Assembly: GCA_030680795.1 (NCBI GenBank)
Contig: JAUXUL010000027.1
Location: 97,248 to 161,247 of the forward strand
Origin: Anaerolineales bacterium
GTDB lineage: Bacteria > Chloroflexota > Anaerolineae > Anaerolineales > Villigracilaceae
Length of the DNA: 64,000 nt
Direction of reading: 5' to 3'
Below are positions 33,658 to 42,511 of this stretch, piece after piece. How positions within the stretch are numbered: position 1 is the stretch's first letter; each line of letters begins with the position of its first letter. The position numbers and the translations under genes are program-made. The notes beneath the pieces were generated by a model. The model saw only the letters and a list, made by a program, of their open reading frames with translations. It did not search any database and was not told where the DNA came from.

Positions 33658-34806
33658 TTAATCATTTTGTAAGATATGTGTAAGGATGGTGGCGCCTGAA
33701 CCGCCGATGTTTTGCGCCATGCCAATCTTGGCGCCATCCACCTGCGTTTTGCCGCACTCCCCTCGCAATTGCTGGACAACCTCCACAATTTGATATATCC
33801 CCGTCGCTCCAACAGGGTGACCGCGGGCTTTTAATCCGCCACGCGTGCAGACGGGCACTCTGCCCTGTGGGCTGATCTCGTTATCGAGGCCTAACCTTAC
33901 GCCCCGCCCTCTTTCGGCAAATCCACTCGCCTCAAGGGAAAGCGCCGCCATGATCGAGAATGCATCATGCAATTCAAAGACATCAATATCTTCCGGAGTT
34001 ACACCTGCCATTTCATAGGCCCGCCTGGAGGATAAATAGGCGGCCTGCAAAAATAACGGATCTTTACGCGAATGGACAGCGATCGTATCTGTCGCCGCCG
34101 CTGAAGCAGAGACAAGGATCTTTGGCTGGCGCATCACTTTTTCAGCAGGGACAATGATGACTGCCGCCGCACCGTCTCCTACGGGAGAGGAGTCCATTAT
34201 ATTAATAGGTGTCGCCACCATGGCTGACTTTTCGAATTCTTCGGCGCTTATTTTGTTATGCAGGCGGGCGCAAGGATTGTGCATAGCATTGGCATGCGCA
34301 TTGATTGAAAACGGGGCAAAGTCTTTGTGCTTCCAACCGAATTCGTGCATATATCTTCGCATGACCAGCGCATTGAGGCCCACAAAGGAAATACCCTGCT
34401 CGCCTTCATAATCTGCATCGGCGGCAGTGGCTAATGCGGCAGTCACCTCACTCCCGGGCTTGTCTGACATTTTTTCGACACCCACTACCAGTGCAGAGTC
34501 TGTTTCGCTGCTGGCAACAGCCAGCAGCGCAGCACGAAACGCCGCTGCTCCGGATGCGCAAGCCGCTTCGATCTTAACAGCTTCCTGTTTCCACAGCCCG
34601 ATCCAATCCGAAAAAAAAACGCCAAGTTGATTCTGCCCGCTGACCATTGACGAAAGCATGTTCCCGACATAAAGTGCATCAACTTTTTCCATGCCTGCAT
34701 CCTGCATGGCGTCAAAGGCGGCTTCCCCGCCGATCTCGCGCAGGGATTTATCCCACTGCTCATCTACTTTTGTTTGACCAATTCCAAGAATGGCTACTCG
34801 TCTCAT
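33658..34806 (-). CDS. Thiolase-family protein (acetyl-CoA acetyltransferase / SCP2-type)
   Basis: 382 residues. The active-site Cys83 lies in KIEAACASGAAAF, with a GLKARGHPVGATG His motif near the C-terminus and a Cys-free MAQNIGGSGATILTH end, the pattern of thiolases of the SCP-x/archaeal type, not FadA/AtoB. Such proteins usually pair with a DUF35 OB-fold partner and HMG-CoA synthase, neither of which is adjacent here. It may act in acyl-CoA condensation or cleavage; the direction is not determined. Standing alone, its pathway is open. Confidence 0.85.
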   Translation of the reverse strand: MRRVAILGIGQTKVDEQWDKSLREIGGEAAFDAMQDAGMEKVDALYVGNMLSSMVSGQNQLGVFFSDWIGLWKQEAVKIEAACASGAAAFRAALLAVASSETDSALVVGVEKMSDKPGSEVTAALATAADADYEGEQGISFVGLNALVMRRYMHEFGWKHKDFAPFSINAHANAMHNPCARLHNKISAEEFEKSAMVATPINIMDSSPVGDGAAAVIIVPAEKVMRQPKILVSASAAATDTIAVHSRKDPLFLQAAYLSSRRAYEMAGVTPEDIDVFELHDAFSIMAALSLEASGFAERGRGVRLGLDNEISPQGRVPVCTRGGLKARGHPVGATGIYQIVEVVQQLRGECGKTQVDGAKIGMAQNIGGSGATILTHILQND

Positions 34807-34970
34807 AAAAATACCTCATATAAATTCTACCGCATCCTGCTATCAGGAACTATCATAAACTGAAGGAAGAAAACCATCGTTGTGGGTTCATCTATTTCTT
34901 GTTTGCTTTACTTGCTTGATTCAACTTACGCATTTTAGTTGAATATTGGCTGCCTTACAAACCCTTTAAC

Positions 34971-35062
34971 AATGTCGTTGCGAGCGCACTTCGCGAAGCA
35001 ATCCCCGGTTTAACGGGCAAATTTCATCAAGGAGGCCCTTCCGCGTAACCGGAGATTGCTAA
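34971..35062. repeat. Intergenic inverted repeat, GTC(A/G)TTGCGAG/GAAGCAATC family
   Basis: TGTCGTTGCGAGCG, GCGAAGCAATCCCCGG, then CCGGAGATTGCT. The rest of the 34807-35261 stretch shows no gene. Confidence 0.65.
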
Positions 35063-35261
35063 CCTGCACTCCCGAAAAAGAATCGGGACGATGTGGCGTG
35101 CAGCGCAAGTATCGGGCAAGAGCAGAGTCCCCTCGTAGCGACATTTGTATGCTAGAGAAGTTGAATATATCCATAGGGGCTGCCTGCTGCCGACAAAGTT
35201 AATCTACACGCTGATTTATAAAACTAACAGGATTTTTTAATGTAAACTGCTTGTGTTTGTT

Positions 35262-35463
35262 GTATGATGATGTCAGGAATAAGAAAGGAGGTTGCGATAG
35301 GATTACCACCTGAAATACCCCAAGACGGGAAGGCCGAAACGCTCCAACCTGGTTAAAGCCCAGCTTTAGAGCCAGACGTTCCCCAAACGAAATGAAGGCT
35401 GCAATTTCGCTCCTTCCCCGACATAAATACCTGACGGATGGGAAAACTCCCATCCGTCTTTTA
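35262..35463 (+). ncRNA. Orphan structured RNA candidate ending in a terminator
   Basis: No convincing gene, yet the sequence is strongly foldable and ends in a textbook terminator. Elements: closing segments AAGGAG..GCGA with TCGC.TCCTT; hairpin CTGG-TTAAAGC-CCA-GCTTTAGA-GCCAG; CGTTCCC pairing with GGGAA..CG; CGAAAT/ATTTCG. It does not show the conserved motifs of tmRNA, RNase P, SRP, 6S or the common riboswitches I know. No gene follows closely on the plus strand, so an independent small RNA is more likely than a riboswitch. Confidence 0.45.
35433..35463 (+). terminator. Terminator of the orphan RNA
   Basis: Perfect 11-bp stem GACGGATGGGA/TCCCATCCGTC, 4-base loop, then TTTTATT. Confidence 0.88.
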
Positions 35464-35488
35464 TTATGAAGACTTCTCTACGGCATAT

Positions 35489-35648
35489 TTATACTGAGAA
35501 CGGGCACAAATTGCGCTATTGCCCGACGGGTTTCGGCGGACTGAAGTCCTGCCTCAGTTCGTGAAAGTCGGTTAAAACTGACTCGTTGCGCCAGTCCGAA
35601 AGGACTTCCATGTACTAAGCAGGTGGCTTTAGCCCCGCGAATCAGGCG
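35489..35648. repeat. Dispersed structured repeat, copy 2
   Basis: Same outline as 3127-3288: ACTGA(G)ACGGGCACAAA start, CCTCAGT, three inner hairpins GGACTGAAGTCC, AGTCGGTTAAAACTGACT and AGTCCGAAAGGACT, then GCCCCGCGAATCAGGCG. Hairpin stems differ in sequence from copy 1 but still pair. Confidence 0.8.
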
Positions 35649-35785
35649 AATAGAAAACCGCAATTTATGACCGTGCCAAGTATAAAATTTTCACCGCCAC
35701 ACCTGCACTGGCGCGCGGCGCAAGTGTTGCGACTCACTGTGTCGAAATCCTGTCGAAGTGATGGCGCAAAGAGCAATCTGCCAGA

Positions 35786-36948
35786 TTAAACAGAATTCAG
35801 TGCCTTTCTCATTCGATCCAACCCTTCCTTGAGCAAAGCCCGCGAAGTCCCAAAATTCAAGCGTACATGGCCTTTGCCGCCCCTGCCAAATACCTTTCCA
35901 TCACTTAAAGCAACTTTTGCGTTCTCTTTGAAAAACTCATAGGGCGAGCCTTCAATGCCGGCCTGGGTGAAATCGAGCCAGCCCAAATAGGTCGCATCTG
36001 GAATTGTGGTGCGGACGTTCGGCATGTACTTGGTGACATAATCCACAAGAAAATCACGGTTGGCAGTGAGATAACGGCGCAAGTTTTTGAGCCAGCCATC
36101 ACATTGACCGGAGAACGCAGTCCGCGCGGCGAACAAGCCCATACTGCCGACATGCAACCGCAGGTGATTGACTTCTTTTTCGTAGCGCGCGCGCAATTCC
36201 TTGTCTGTGATGATCGCAAATCCACAAAACAATCCAGGGATGTTAAAGGTCTTGGAGGGAGAGATCAATGTGATGGTATGCTTTGCGATCTCAGATGACA
36301 ACTTCGCCAGCGGAGTGAACTTATTACCGTCAAGTAATAACTCGGAATGAATTTCATCTGAAACGATCAGAACATTATTCCTGATACAGCATTCCGCCAT
36401 TTTCAACAAATCTTTGCGAGAGAAGATAATGCCTAGTGGATTATGCGGATTGCACAACAGGAACATGCCTGCTTTCTTGACCTGCTTTTCAAAAATATCC
36501 AGTCAATTTCATAGCTCAGAATATTTCCCTTCACAAGTTTTACGAAGGGCGCGTCAAGTTGTGGAATGCCGATATTGTTTTTTACTTCATGGAATTCATT
36601 GTAAACAGGCGTTTGTACAAGCGCGCCTTTCTTTGGCGTACAAGCTACACGTGCCGCGACGCTGAAACCACTGACAATGCCCGTCACAGCGATCACCGCT
36701 TCGGACCTGATCTTCCAGCCGTATAACTTGTCCATACGGGCAGCGACGGTTTCTTTTAACGCTTTTGAAGGTAACTCATATCCCAACACACCATGATCAA
36801 CTGCTTTATGAAGCGCATTCAAGATCGGTTTGGGCGCCGGGAAATCCATATCCGCCACCCACATGGGAAGCACGTCTTTTGGATACCATGTCCATTTATT
36901 CAAATTATTTGGATTACGGCGGTTTGGGACAACATTGAAATTAGTCAT
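35786..36948 (-). pseudogene. PatB/MalY-like aminotransferase, one frameshift
   Basis: PLP enzyme of the cystathionine beta-lyase/aminotransferase group, about 387 residues when repaired. N-terminal part: FNVVPNRRNPNNLNKWTWYP, MWVADMDFPAPKPIL, ITVTGIVSGF-like region. C-terminal part: MFLLCNPHNPLGIIFSRKDL, SDEIHSELLL, LISPSKTFNIPGL (PLP lysine), HVRLNFGTSRALL. The frame breaks at an A5 run on the plus strand (36491-36495): one more base restores DWIFFEKQVKKAGMFLLCNP. Everything else is intact, so this is either a fresh inactivation or an assembly indel. Confidence 0.85.
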
Positions 36949-36955
36949 TCGTCCT

Positions 36956-37597
36956 CTATTTCTTGCAGGCCACGATCATGCCATCGCGCATCGGCGCAAG
37001 CGAAACGATCCAGCCTGTATCAGTTGTGATCTGTTTTGTAAATTCGCGCACGCCTTCAGTGGCAGGCGAAACATCTTTTTTATCGAAAATCCGTCCGCTC
37101 CACAGCATGTTATCAATGATCAACAATCCGCCGTTGCGCAGTTTCCCTTTGATGACTGGTAAAGACGCGGGATAAGCCTGCTTATCAATATCATTGAAGA
37201 TGATGTCAAACGGGCCATCAGTTTGACGAAGAGTTTCCACTGCCTCATCATTGTGAAACCTGACCAGACTCTCGAATCCCAACGCAGACAAATGCCTGCT
37301 TGCGCTCTTCGAAAGTTCCTCATCCCAAACCGTGTGATGCACAACGCCACCCCCATTGTCCTCTAAAGCCTTTGCAAACCACGCGGTTGAATATCCATAC
37401 CCTGATCCCAACTCAAAAATGGACTTTGCATTAATCATCCGTGCCAGTTGATAACAATAATATCCACACGCGGGACCAATGATGGGAAAATCATGTTTCG
37501 TAGCATAGGCTTCCATCTCCTGCAATTCCTTTTCACGCGGCGGGACGAGGGAATCAAGATACTCCTGTGTTGTCTGATAGGTCAATAAATCGCTCAT
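36956..37597 (-). CDS. Class I SAM-dependent O-methyltransferase
   Basis: 213 residues, of the caffeoyl-CoA/catechol O-methyltransferase type (cation-dependent). SAM-binding ELGSGYGYSTAWFA at 62-75; the metal-binding region includes IIFNDIDKQAY and IIDNMLWSGRI. These enzymes methylate catechols or small phenols. It is 7 bases upstream of the PatB-like gene on the same strand, so the two form an operon. Substrate is unknown; a tRNA hydroxyuridine methyltransferase role (TrmR-type) is possible for close relatives. Confidence 0.87.
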   Translation of the reverse strand: MSDLLTYQTTQEYLDSLVPPREKELQEMEAYATKHDFPIIGPACGYYCYQLARMINAKSIFELGSGYGYSTAWFAKALEDNGGGVVHHTVWDEELSKSASRHLSALGFESLVRFHNDEAVETLRQTDGPFDIIFNDIDKQAYPASLPVIKGKLRNGGLLIIDNMLWSGRIFDKKDVSPATEGVREFTKQITTDTGWIVSLAPMRDGMIVACKK

Positions 37598-37820
37598 GGT
37601 ACCTCCAAAGAAAGTACGGCTTCAAGAATTGAATTTTACTACTTTGGGTGAAGAAAATATCCCAGATACCGAATCTATTTGCAGGGCGGAGCGAAGCGTT
37701 TCTCTTTATCGAAATTTCTTCAAAAAACGTCAATCAAAATATACCATTTGCTGATAAAATAGCGCAGGAAATCGCCCTCTGGCTTTTTTCAATACAAGAA
37801 ATGTAAGGATCCCGCCCTGA

Positions 37821-39008
37821 ATGAAATATAACTTCCGCCTTTTTTGGCGCACCTTTTATCGTTCATTTTTCAATTCAAAAAACACCCCTGCCCGCCTCAC
37901 TCGCAAACGCTTTCTCTTCCTCGCCCTCTTTTACATCGTCTGGCCGATCGGCATGCTTATCCACTGGTTTTGTTTCTGGTTGGATGATATCCTCTTCCCT
38001 GGCTACAAAAATCTTCCCATCGAAAAACCTTTGTTTATCCTCGGCAACCTGCGCAGCGGGTCAACTTTTTTGCACCGCCTGCTCTCCCGCGATTCGGAGA
38101 CCTTTACCAGCCTGACCACCTGGGATATTTATCTGACGCCCTCGGTCACACAAAAGAAGATCACGCAATTCGTCTCGCGGCTCGATAAAAAATATTTTAA
38201 CAATACATTGCATCGTTTACTTTACGCATTCGACCGCCGCACGCTTGGCAAAATAAAGATCCATCCGATCTCATTTTTCCAACCTGAAGAGGATGAGAAC
38301 ATCCACCTGCATATTTGGGACGGCTATTTCGTCACCTTCCTCTTTCCGTTCATGGACGAGATGCCGAATTATCAGCACTTCGACGAAGCACTCAGTCCCG
38401 AACATAAAAAACGCATCATGACTTTTTATAAGTCCATGCTGCAAAGGCACTTGTATGCAACCGGGAAAAAATATTTTGTGGCAAAAAACCCGGCATTCTG
38501 CGCCAAGATCGAAACGCTGGTTGAATTCTTCCCGGATGCGCGCATCATCTACCTGGCCCGCAATCCGCTGGATATGCTCCCCTCCACTATCTCATGGATC
38601 AACTACGCGCGCCGCATCTTCACTGACCCAGTGGAGGGATTCCATTATGTGGACGAGATCGTGGACATGACCAAGCACTGGTACAGTCACCCCATCAATT
38701 ATCTTGATACGCATCCCTCGCCCCGACACTTGATCCTGAAATATGACGACCTGATCCAGCGCCCGGAGCATGTCATCCGCTCGTTCTATGAGCAATTCGG
38801 GTATCCGGATAAACCCGGCCTGCACATTATCGTTGACCAGGCTGTCAAAGAGACACTCTCCTTCAACAGCGACCATACCTACTCCTACGAAGAAATGGGT
38901 TTCACCCGCGAACAGATAGTTGAAATATATGCCAATGTGTTCAAGCGCTTTGAATTTGAAACCCGCGCAGAGATGCCTATCACGAAAAGCATTGAGTTGG
39001 ATATGTAA
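37821..39008 (+). CDS. Sulfotransferase-family protein
   Basis: 395 residues. The PAPS 5'-phosphosulfate loop is FILGNLRSGSTFLHRLL (73-88), and a 3'-phosphate-binding segment RIIYLARNPLDMLPSTISW is in the expected middle position. N-terminal hydrophobic residues 33-58 suggest a membrane-tethered form. Family members sulfate glycolipids or small molecules, but many bacterial ones are uncharacterised. No sulfate-activation genes are adjacent. A predicted -10-like GATAAAAT lies upstream, and a bidirectional terminator follows. Confidence 0.85.
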   Translation: MKYNFRLFWRTFYRSFFNSKNTPARLTRKRFLFLALFYIVWPIGMLIHWFCFWLDDILFPGYKNLPIEKPLFILGNLRSGSTFLHRLLSRDSETFTSLTTWDIYLTPSVTQKKITQFVSRLDKKYFNNTLHRLLYAFDRRTLGKIKIHPISFFQPEEDENIHLHIWDGYFVTFLFPFMDEMPNYQHFDEALSPEHKKRIMTFYKSMLQRHLYATGKKYFVAKNPAFCAKIETLVEFFPDARIIYLARNPLDMLPSTISWINYARRIFTDPVEGFHYVDEIVDMTKHWYSHPINYLDTHPSPRHLILKYDDLIQRPEHVIRSFYEQFGYPDKPGLHIIVDQAVKETLSFNSDHTYSYEEMGFTREQIVEIYANVFKRFEFETRAEMPITKSIELDM

Positions 39009-39021
39009 GAAAGAACACAAA

Positions 39022-39052
39022 AAAAAGAGCGCCAGACGGCGCTCTCTTTTTT
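39022..39052. terminator. Bidirectional terminator between convergent genes
   Basis: Stem AGAGCGCC/GGCGCTCT with a 4-base loop, A-run on the left and CTTTTTT on the right, between the sulfotransferase and lgt stops. Confidence 0.85.
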
Positions 39053-39058
39053 GTGTCA

Positions 39059-40108
39059 CTACTTATTACTTTTACTTTTTGTCACTTTTTTCTTTACAGG
39101 GGATTTCTTTACAACCGTATTCCTTACCGTTGCATTTGCCTTCGCAACAGGCTTTCTTTTTGCAGGTTTGGAAACCACTTGATCATCCATATCTGATACA
39201 TCTTCAGCTAATGATTTAACACGTGCCCGAGACTTCCCCCCAGCCTTCTTGATCTGATACTCATCCTCCCAACCTTCAGCCATGGCGAGCTGCAATTTCC
39301 CATAGCGTACCAGCAGCATGACCGCGCCGGTGACCGCCATCAAAAATGAGACCAGCATCGTATAACTGACAAAGGATTCGCCGATGCGCGGCTGGTCTGG
39401 GCGGAAGAACTCAATGAAGGTGCGTGAAAGCCCCGCAAACACCAGCCAGGCACTGAACAACGCGCCCGGCTTTAACTGCTCCTTGTAACGGCGTGAAAGC
39501 CACCACAGGAACAGGACGATCAGAAAATTCAGGATCATCTCATAGGCAAAGGCCGGGTGGAAGCGGGTTGTCTCGACCGGGAATAGGCTCAAGTCCGAGA
39601 ATTGAGCGAGGCGATGACCTGCCTCGATGGAAATGCCCCATGGAAGTTGGGTCGGCTGGCCATACAATTCCTGATTGATGAAATTCGCAGGGCGCGCAAT
39701 CGCCTGACCGAGCAATGTCGCTGGAGCAAGCGCGTCGAGGAATAGCCACATATCCTTTCCGCTTCTTTGCAAAAAGATGGCAAGCGCGATCACGCCAAAG
39801 AGCAAACCGCCAAAGAAATGCAAGCCGCCTTCGGGGATATTCAAAATTTTCGCGGGATTATCGGTATAGTAGGTGCTTCCCCCAAGGATATTGTTCATCA
39901 CATACCACAAACGCGCACCAATAATGCCGGCAGGCAAAACCCAGACCATCGCATCCCAGATCACTTCACCATTCTCGCCACGCCGCCTGATCTCCCTCTC
40001 AGCCCACATTGCGCCTGCAACTGCGCCAAGCATCACCAGCACGCCGTACCAGCGCAGGACGATTTCCCAATTAAACAATTTGAACGAAAAAATTACAGGA
40101 TCTATCAT
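39059..40108 (-). CDS. lgt: Prolipoprotein diacylglyceryl transferase
   Basis: Integral membrane enzyme that attaches diacylglycerol to the lipobox cysteine, the first step of lipoprotein maturation; the many lipoproteins of this window depend on it. Key segments: LRWYGVLVMLGAVAG, and ARPANFINQELYGQPTQLPWG, which is the family signature. Seven hydrophobic helices. An unusual Lys/Arg/Val-rich cytoplasmic tail (residues 290-349, SKPAKRKPVAKANATV ... KKVTKSKSNK) extends beyond the normal C-terminus, bringing the length to 349. Confidence 0.93.
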   Translation of the reverse strand: MIDPVIFSFKLFNWEIVLRWYGVLVMLGAVAGAMWAEREIRRRGENGEVIWDAMVWVLPAGIIGARLWYVMNNILGGSTYYTDNPAKILNIPEGGLHFFGGLLFGVIALAIFLQRSGKDMWLFLDALAPATLLGQAIARPANFINQELYGQPTQLPWGISIEAGHRLAQFSDLSLFPVETTRFHPAFAYEMILNFLIVLFLWWLSRRYKEQLKPGALFSAWLVFAGLSRTFIEFFRPDQPRIGESFVSYTMLVSFLMAVTGAVMLLVRYGKLQLAMAEGWEDEYQIKKAGGKSRARVKSLAEDVSDMDDQVVSKPAKRKPVAKANATVRNTVVKKSPVKKKVTKSKSNK

Positions 40109-40399
40109 TTATTACCTCTTCGTAAAGTTTTGGAGATTATATCATCCTATCGTCATCATGAATTTATCAGCAAATGAGAAATAAAAATTCTCAATTTGAA
40201 AACCAGTCTTCCGCAGATTTCCCACACCCGCCCTGGTGGGCGGTGCACTGAGCCTGTCGAAGTGGTGAGGGCTTTTCGCGGCGTTCCGCCTTTTGGCTGA
40301 AATTTATCTACAAACTTTTAGTGCATCCTGCCGCACTGCCGCACGCATTTTTTGTTTTAATTTGAAACACGCGTTATAATCACGGGCTGGAGAAAATAA

Positions 40400-41500
40400 A
40401 TGCCTGCCATCTTCCCCTTCACCGCCATCGTTGGACAAGAGCGCATGAAACGCGCACTCATTTTGAATGCCGTTGATACCCGTATCGGCGGTGTCTTGAT
40501 CCGCGGCGAACGCGGCACAGCCAAATCCACTGCCGCGCGATCATTAGCCGCTTTATTGCCCCATGTAAAAATCGTGCAGGAATGCCGTTTTGGATGCGAT
40601 CCTGATAAATCTGGAACGTGGTGCACCGAATGTAAGGAACGCGCCGCCCCGAACAAAAAGCTTCCCACAGTTGACCGCGCCACGCCCTTTGTTAACCTTC
40701 CTGTTTCTGCGACCGAAGACCGTGTGGTCGGCACGCTTGATATTGAAAAAGCCATTCAAAAAGGCGAACGTCATTTTGAACCCGGTGTACTGGCAAGTGC
40801 AAATCGCGGACTCCTTTATATTGACGAAGTGAATCTGCTCGATGATCACGTGGTGGATATTCTGTTGGACTCAGCAGCGATGGGCGTGAACACGGTCGAA
40901 CGCGAGGGCATTTCCTTCGCCCACCCCGCCCGCTTCATTCTCGTTGGGACGATGAATCCTGAAGAAGGAGATCTGCGCCCCCAATTGCTGGATCGCTTCG
41001 CATTATCCGTGGACATCGTCGGCATCCGGGATGCACGCGAACGTGTGACCATTATGGAACGCAACCTTTCGTATGAAAGGGATGCCGAGGCCTTTCGTAA
41101 ATTATGGCTTGTAAAAGAAGATGAACTTTCGCTGAAGATCGCGCGTGGACGTGAACTCGTTGACCATGTCACCTATACCAGCCGTGACTTGCTTTCCATC
41201 GCCGCGTTGACTGCTTCGTTGAATGTGGACGGGCACCGCGCTGACCTGGTCATCCTCAAAGCCGCGCGCGCCGAAGCGGCCTTCGAAGGCCGCACCAAGA
41301 TCAACGATCACGATATCGCGCTCGCCGCCGAGTTGGCATTACCTCACCGCATTAAACGCACACCTTTCCAGCAGGCCGAAATGACTGCCGAACAGTTGCA
41401 GGAGCGCATTGAGCAGTTGGCAGGCCAATCGGTCCCGAGCGAATCGGATAATGAGTCCGAGAGCAGGCAGGAGGCTGAGTCCGCGGAAAAAAAAACTTAA
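40400..41500 (+). CDS. Mg/Co-chelatase AAA+ subunit (BchI/ChlI-like), possibly first product of a frameshifted gene
   Basis: AAA+ ATPase that powers metal insertion into tetrapyrroles. Walker A GERGTAKST at 36-44, Walker B LLYIDEVNLL, sensor GTMNPEEGDLRPQLLDRF. A four-cysteine insert (Cys62, 66, 75, 78) is characteristic of the group. 366 residues end in an acidic stretch and KKT at an A9 run. Sequence beyond the stop continues in the -1 frame with no gap into the VWA gene, so this is both a complete I-type subunit and the N-terminal part of an I-D fusion of 687 residues. No BchH/CobN large subunit is nearby. Confidence 0.88.
   Translation: MPAIFPFTAIVGQERMKRALILNAVDTRIGGVLIRGERGTAKSTAARSLAALLPHVKIVQECRFGCDPDKSGTWCTECKERAAPNKKLPTVDRATPFVNLPVSATEDRVVGTLDIEKAIQKGERHFEPGVLASANRGLLYIDEVNLLDDHVVDILLDSAAMGVNTVEREGISFAHPARFILVGTMNPEEGDLRPQLLDRFALSVDIVGIRDARERVTIMERNLSYERDAEAFRKLWLVKEDELSLKIARGRELVDHVTYTSRDLLSIAALTASLNVDGHRADLVILKAARAEAAFEGRTKINDHDIALAAELALPHRIKRTPFQQAEMTAEQLQERIEQLAGQSVPSESDNESESRQEAESAEKKT
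41469..41500 (+). promoter_or_regulatory. Candidate -1 ribosomal frameshift signal
   Basis: Internal Shine-Dalgarno AGGAGG at 41469-41474, 13 bases later the slippery heptamer A-AAA-AAA in frame (41488-41494) within an A9 run, then ACT-TAA. A slip of -1 gives NLKLEDEQQ and reads into the VWA region. The layout resembles the dnaX frameshift signal. Confidence 0.6.
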
Positions 41501-41550
41501 AACTCGAAGATGAACAGCAGGAAGGCCCACAGCAGGGCAACCCCGAACCC

Positions 41551-42462
41551 ATGCAGCAACAGGAAGTATTCGCAAGTTCCAATGCGAATTGGTGGGACGG
41601 CGGACAAAAGGTAAAAGCAGGCGAGACCTTCCAGCCTCGTAAGTTAAACACCCCGCTTGATAAATTAACTAGAAAAAAGGCTGGCCGTCGTTCGCTCACT
41701 AAAACGGAGCGGAAGCATGGGCGCTATATCAAGTCGCGCCCGGCTGGCGACAAACTCAACGACATCGCCTTCGATGCCACCTTCCGCGCCGCCGCTCCTT
41801 TTCAAAATCAACGCACAGAAGAACGCAAGAAACTTGCTTTTTCGATCAAGAAAAGCGATCTTCAACGCAAGGTCCGCGTGAAGCGCGTGGCAAATTTGGT
41901 GCTATTCCTCGTGGATGCTTCATGGTCCATGGCGGTAGCCGAGCGCATGAACGCTACGAAGGGTGCCATCCTTTCGCTCTTGACAGATGCCTATCAACGC
42001 CGTGACCGCGTTGGGTTGATCGTCTTCCAGAAAGACCGCGCCACTTTGGTTTTATCCCCCACCAATTCAATTCATCTCGCGCAACGCGCATTGATGGACA
42101 TTCCTGTCGGCGGGAAGACTCCGCTTTCGGCAGGACTGTTCATGGCGCATGATGTGCTCACGCACGAGAAACACATTCATCCCGATGTGGAACCTCTTCT
42201 GATTGTGCTAACCGATGGCGCAGGCAATGTATCCATTGGGACTCTTCCTCCACAAGAAGAAGGCTTCAAATTTGCGGAAATGATCGCAAACGAAAAGACG
42301 CGCTCCGTGGTCATCAACATGGAACACGCCGCCTTCGACCAGGGACTCGCGCAACAACTCGCCGACCACCTCAAAGCGCCATGTTATTCATTAAGTGATT
42401 TGAAAGCGGAGAGTTTGTATAATGCAGTCAGGGATGAGATGGCGAAACCGGGGAAGAAGTAA
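41551..42462 (+). CDS. VWA-domain chelatase subunit (BchD/CobT-like), probably expressed by frameshifting
   Basis: The D-type partner of the AAA+ subunit. A Ser/Lys/Arg-rich linker is followed by a VWA domain with metal-ion-dependent adhesion site Asp122-x-Ser124-x-Ser126 (FLVDASWSMAVA), then VLTDGAGN with its Asp. An independent start at 41551 (MQQQEVFASS) has only a weak upstream ribosome site, and the coding frame is open back to the end of the upstream gene, so translation as a fusion after -1 frameshifting is more natural. The C-terminal region is partly duplicated as a pseudogene at 15.5 kb. Confidence 0.85.
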   Translation: MQQQEVFASSNANWWDGGQKVKAGETFQPRKLNTPLDKLTRKKAGRRSLTKTERKHGRYIKSRPAGDKLNDIAFDATFRAAAPFQNQRTEERKKLAFSIKKSDLQRKVRVKRVANLVLFLVDASWSMAVAERMNATKGAILSLLTDAYQRRDRVGLIVFQKDRATLVLSPTNSIHLAQRALMDIPVGGKTPLSAGLFMAHDVLTHEKHIHPDVEPLLIVLTDGAGNVSIGTLPPQEEGFKFAEMIANEKTRSVVINMEHAAFDQGLAQQLADHLKAPCYSLSDLKAESLYNAVRDEMAKPGKK

Positions 42463-42511
42463 AAGCAGATGATACTCTCCAATGCATCGGATGTGTGTTA
42501 TGAGCGAACAT

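Noticed and set aside
35199..35453. Open frame antisense to the orphan RNA candidate
   Set aside because: Its 5' end lies in the terminator complement, with no ribosome site; the opposite strand has the RNA-like structure.
40400..42462. Evidence for bacteriochlorophyll synthesis
   Set aside because: I/D-type chelatase subunits also serve cobalt insertion in non-phototrophs, and no bchH, bchL or reaction-centre gene is in the window.
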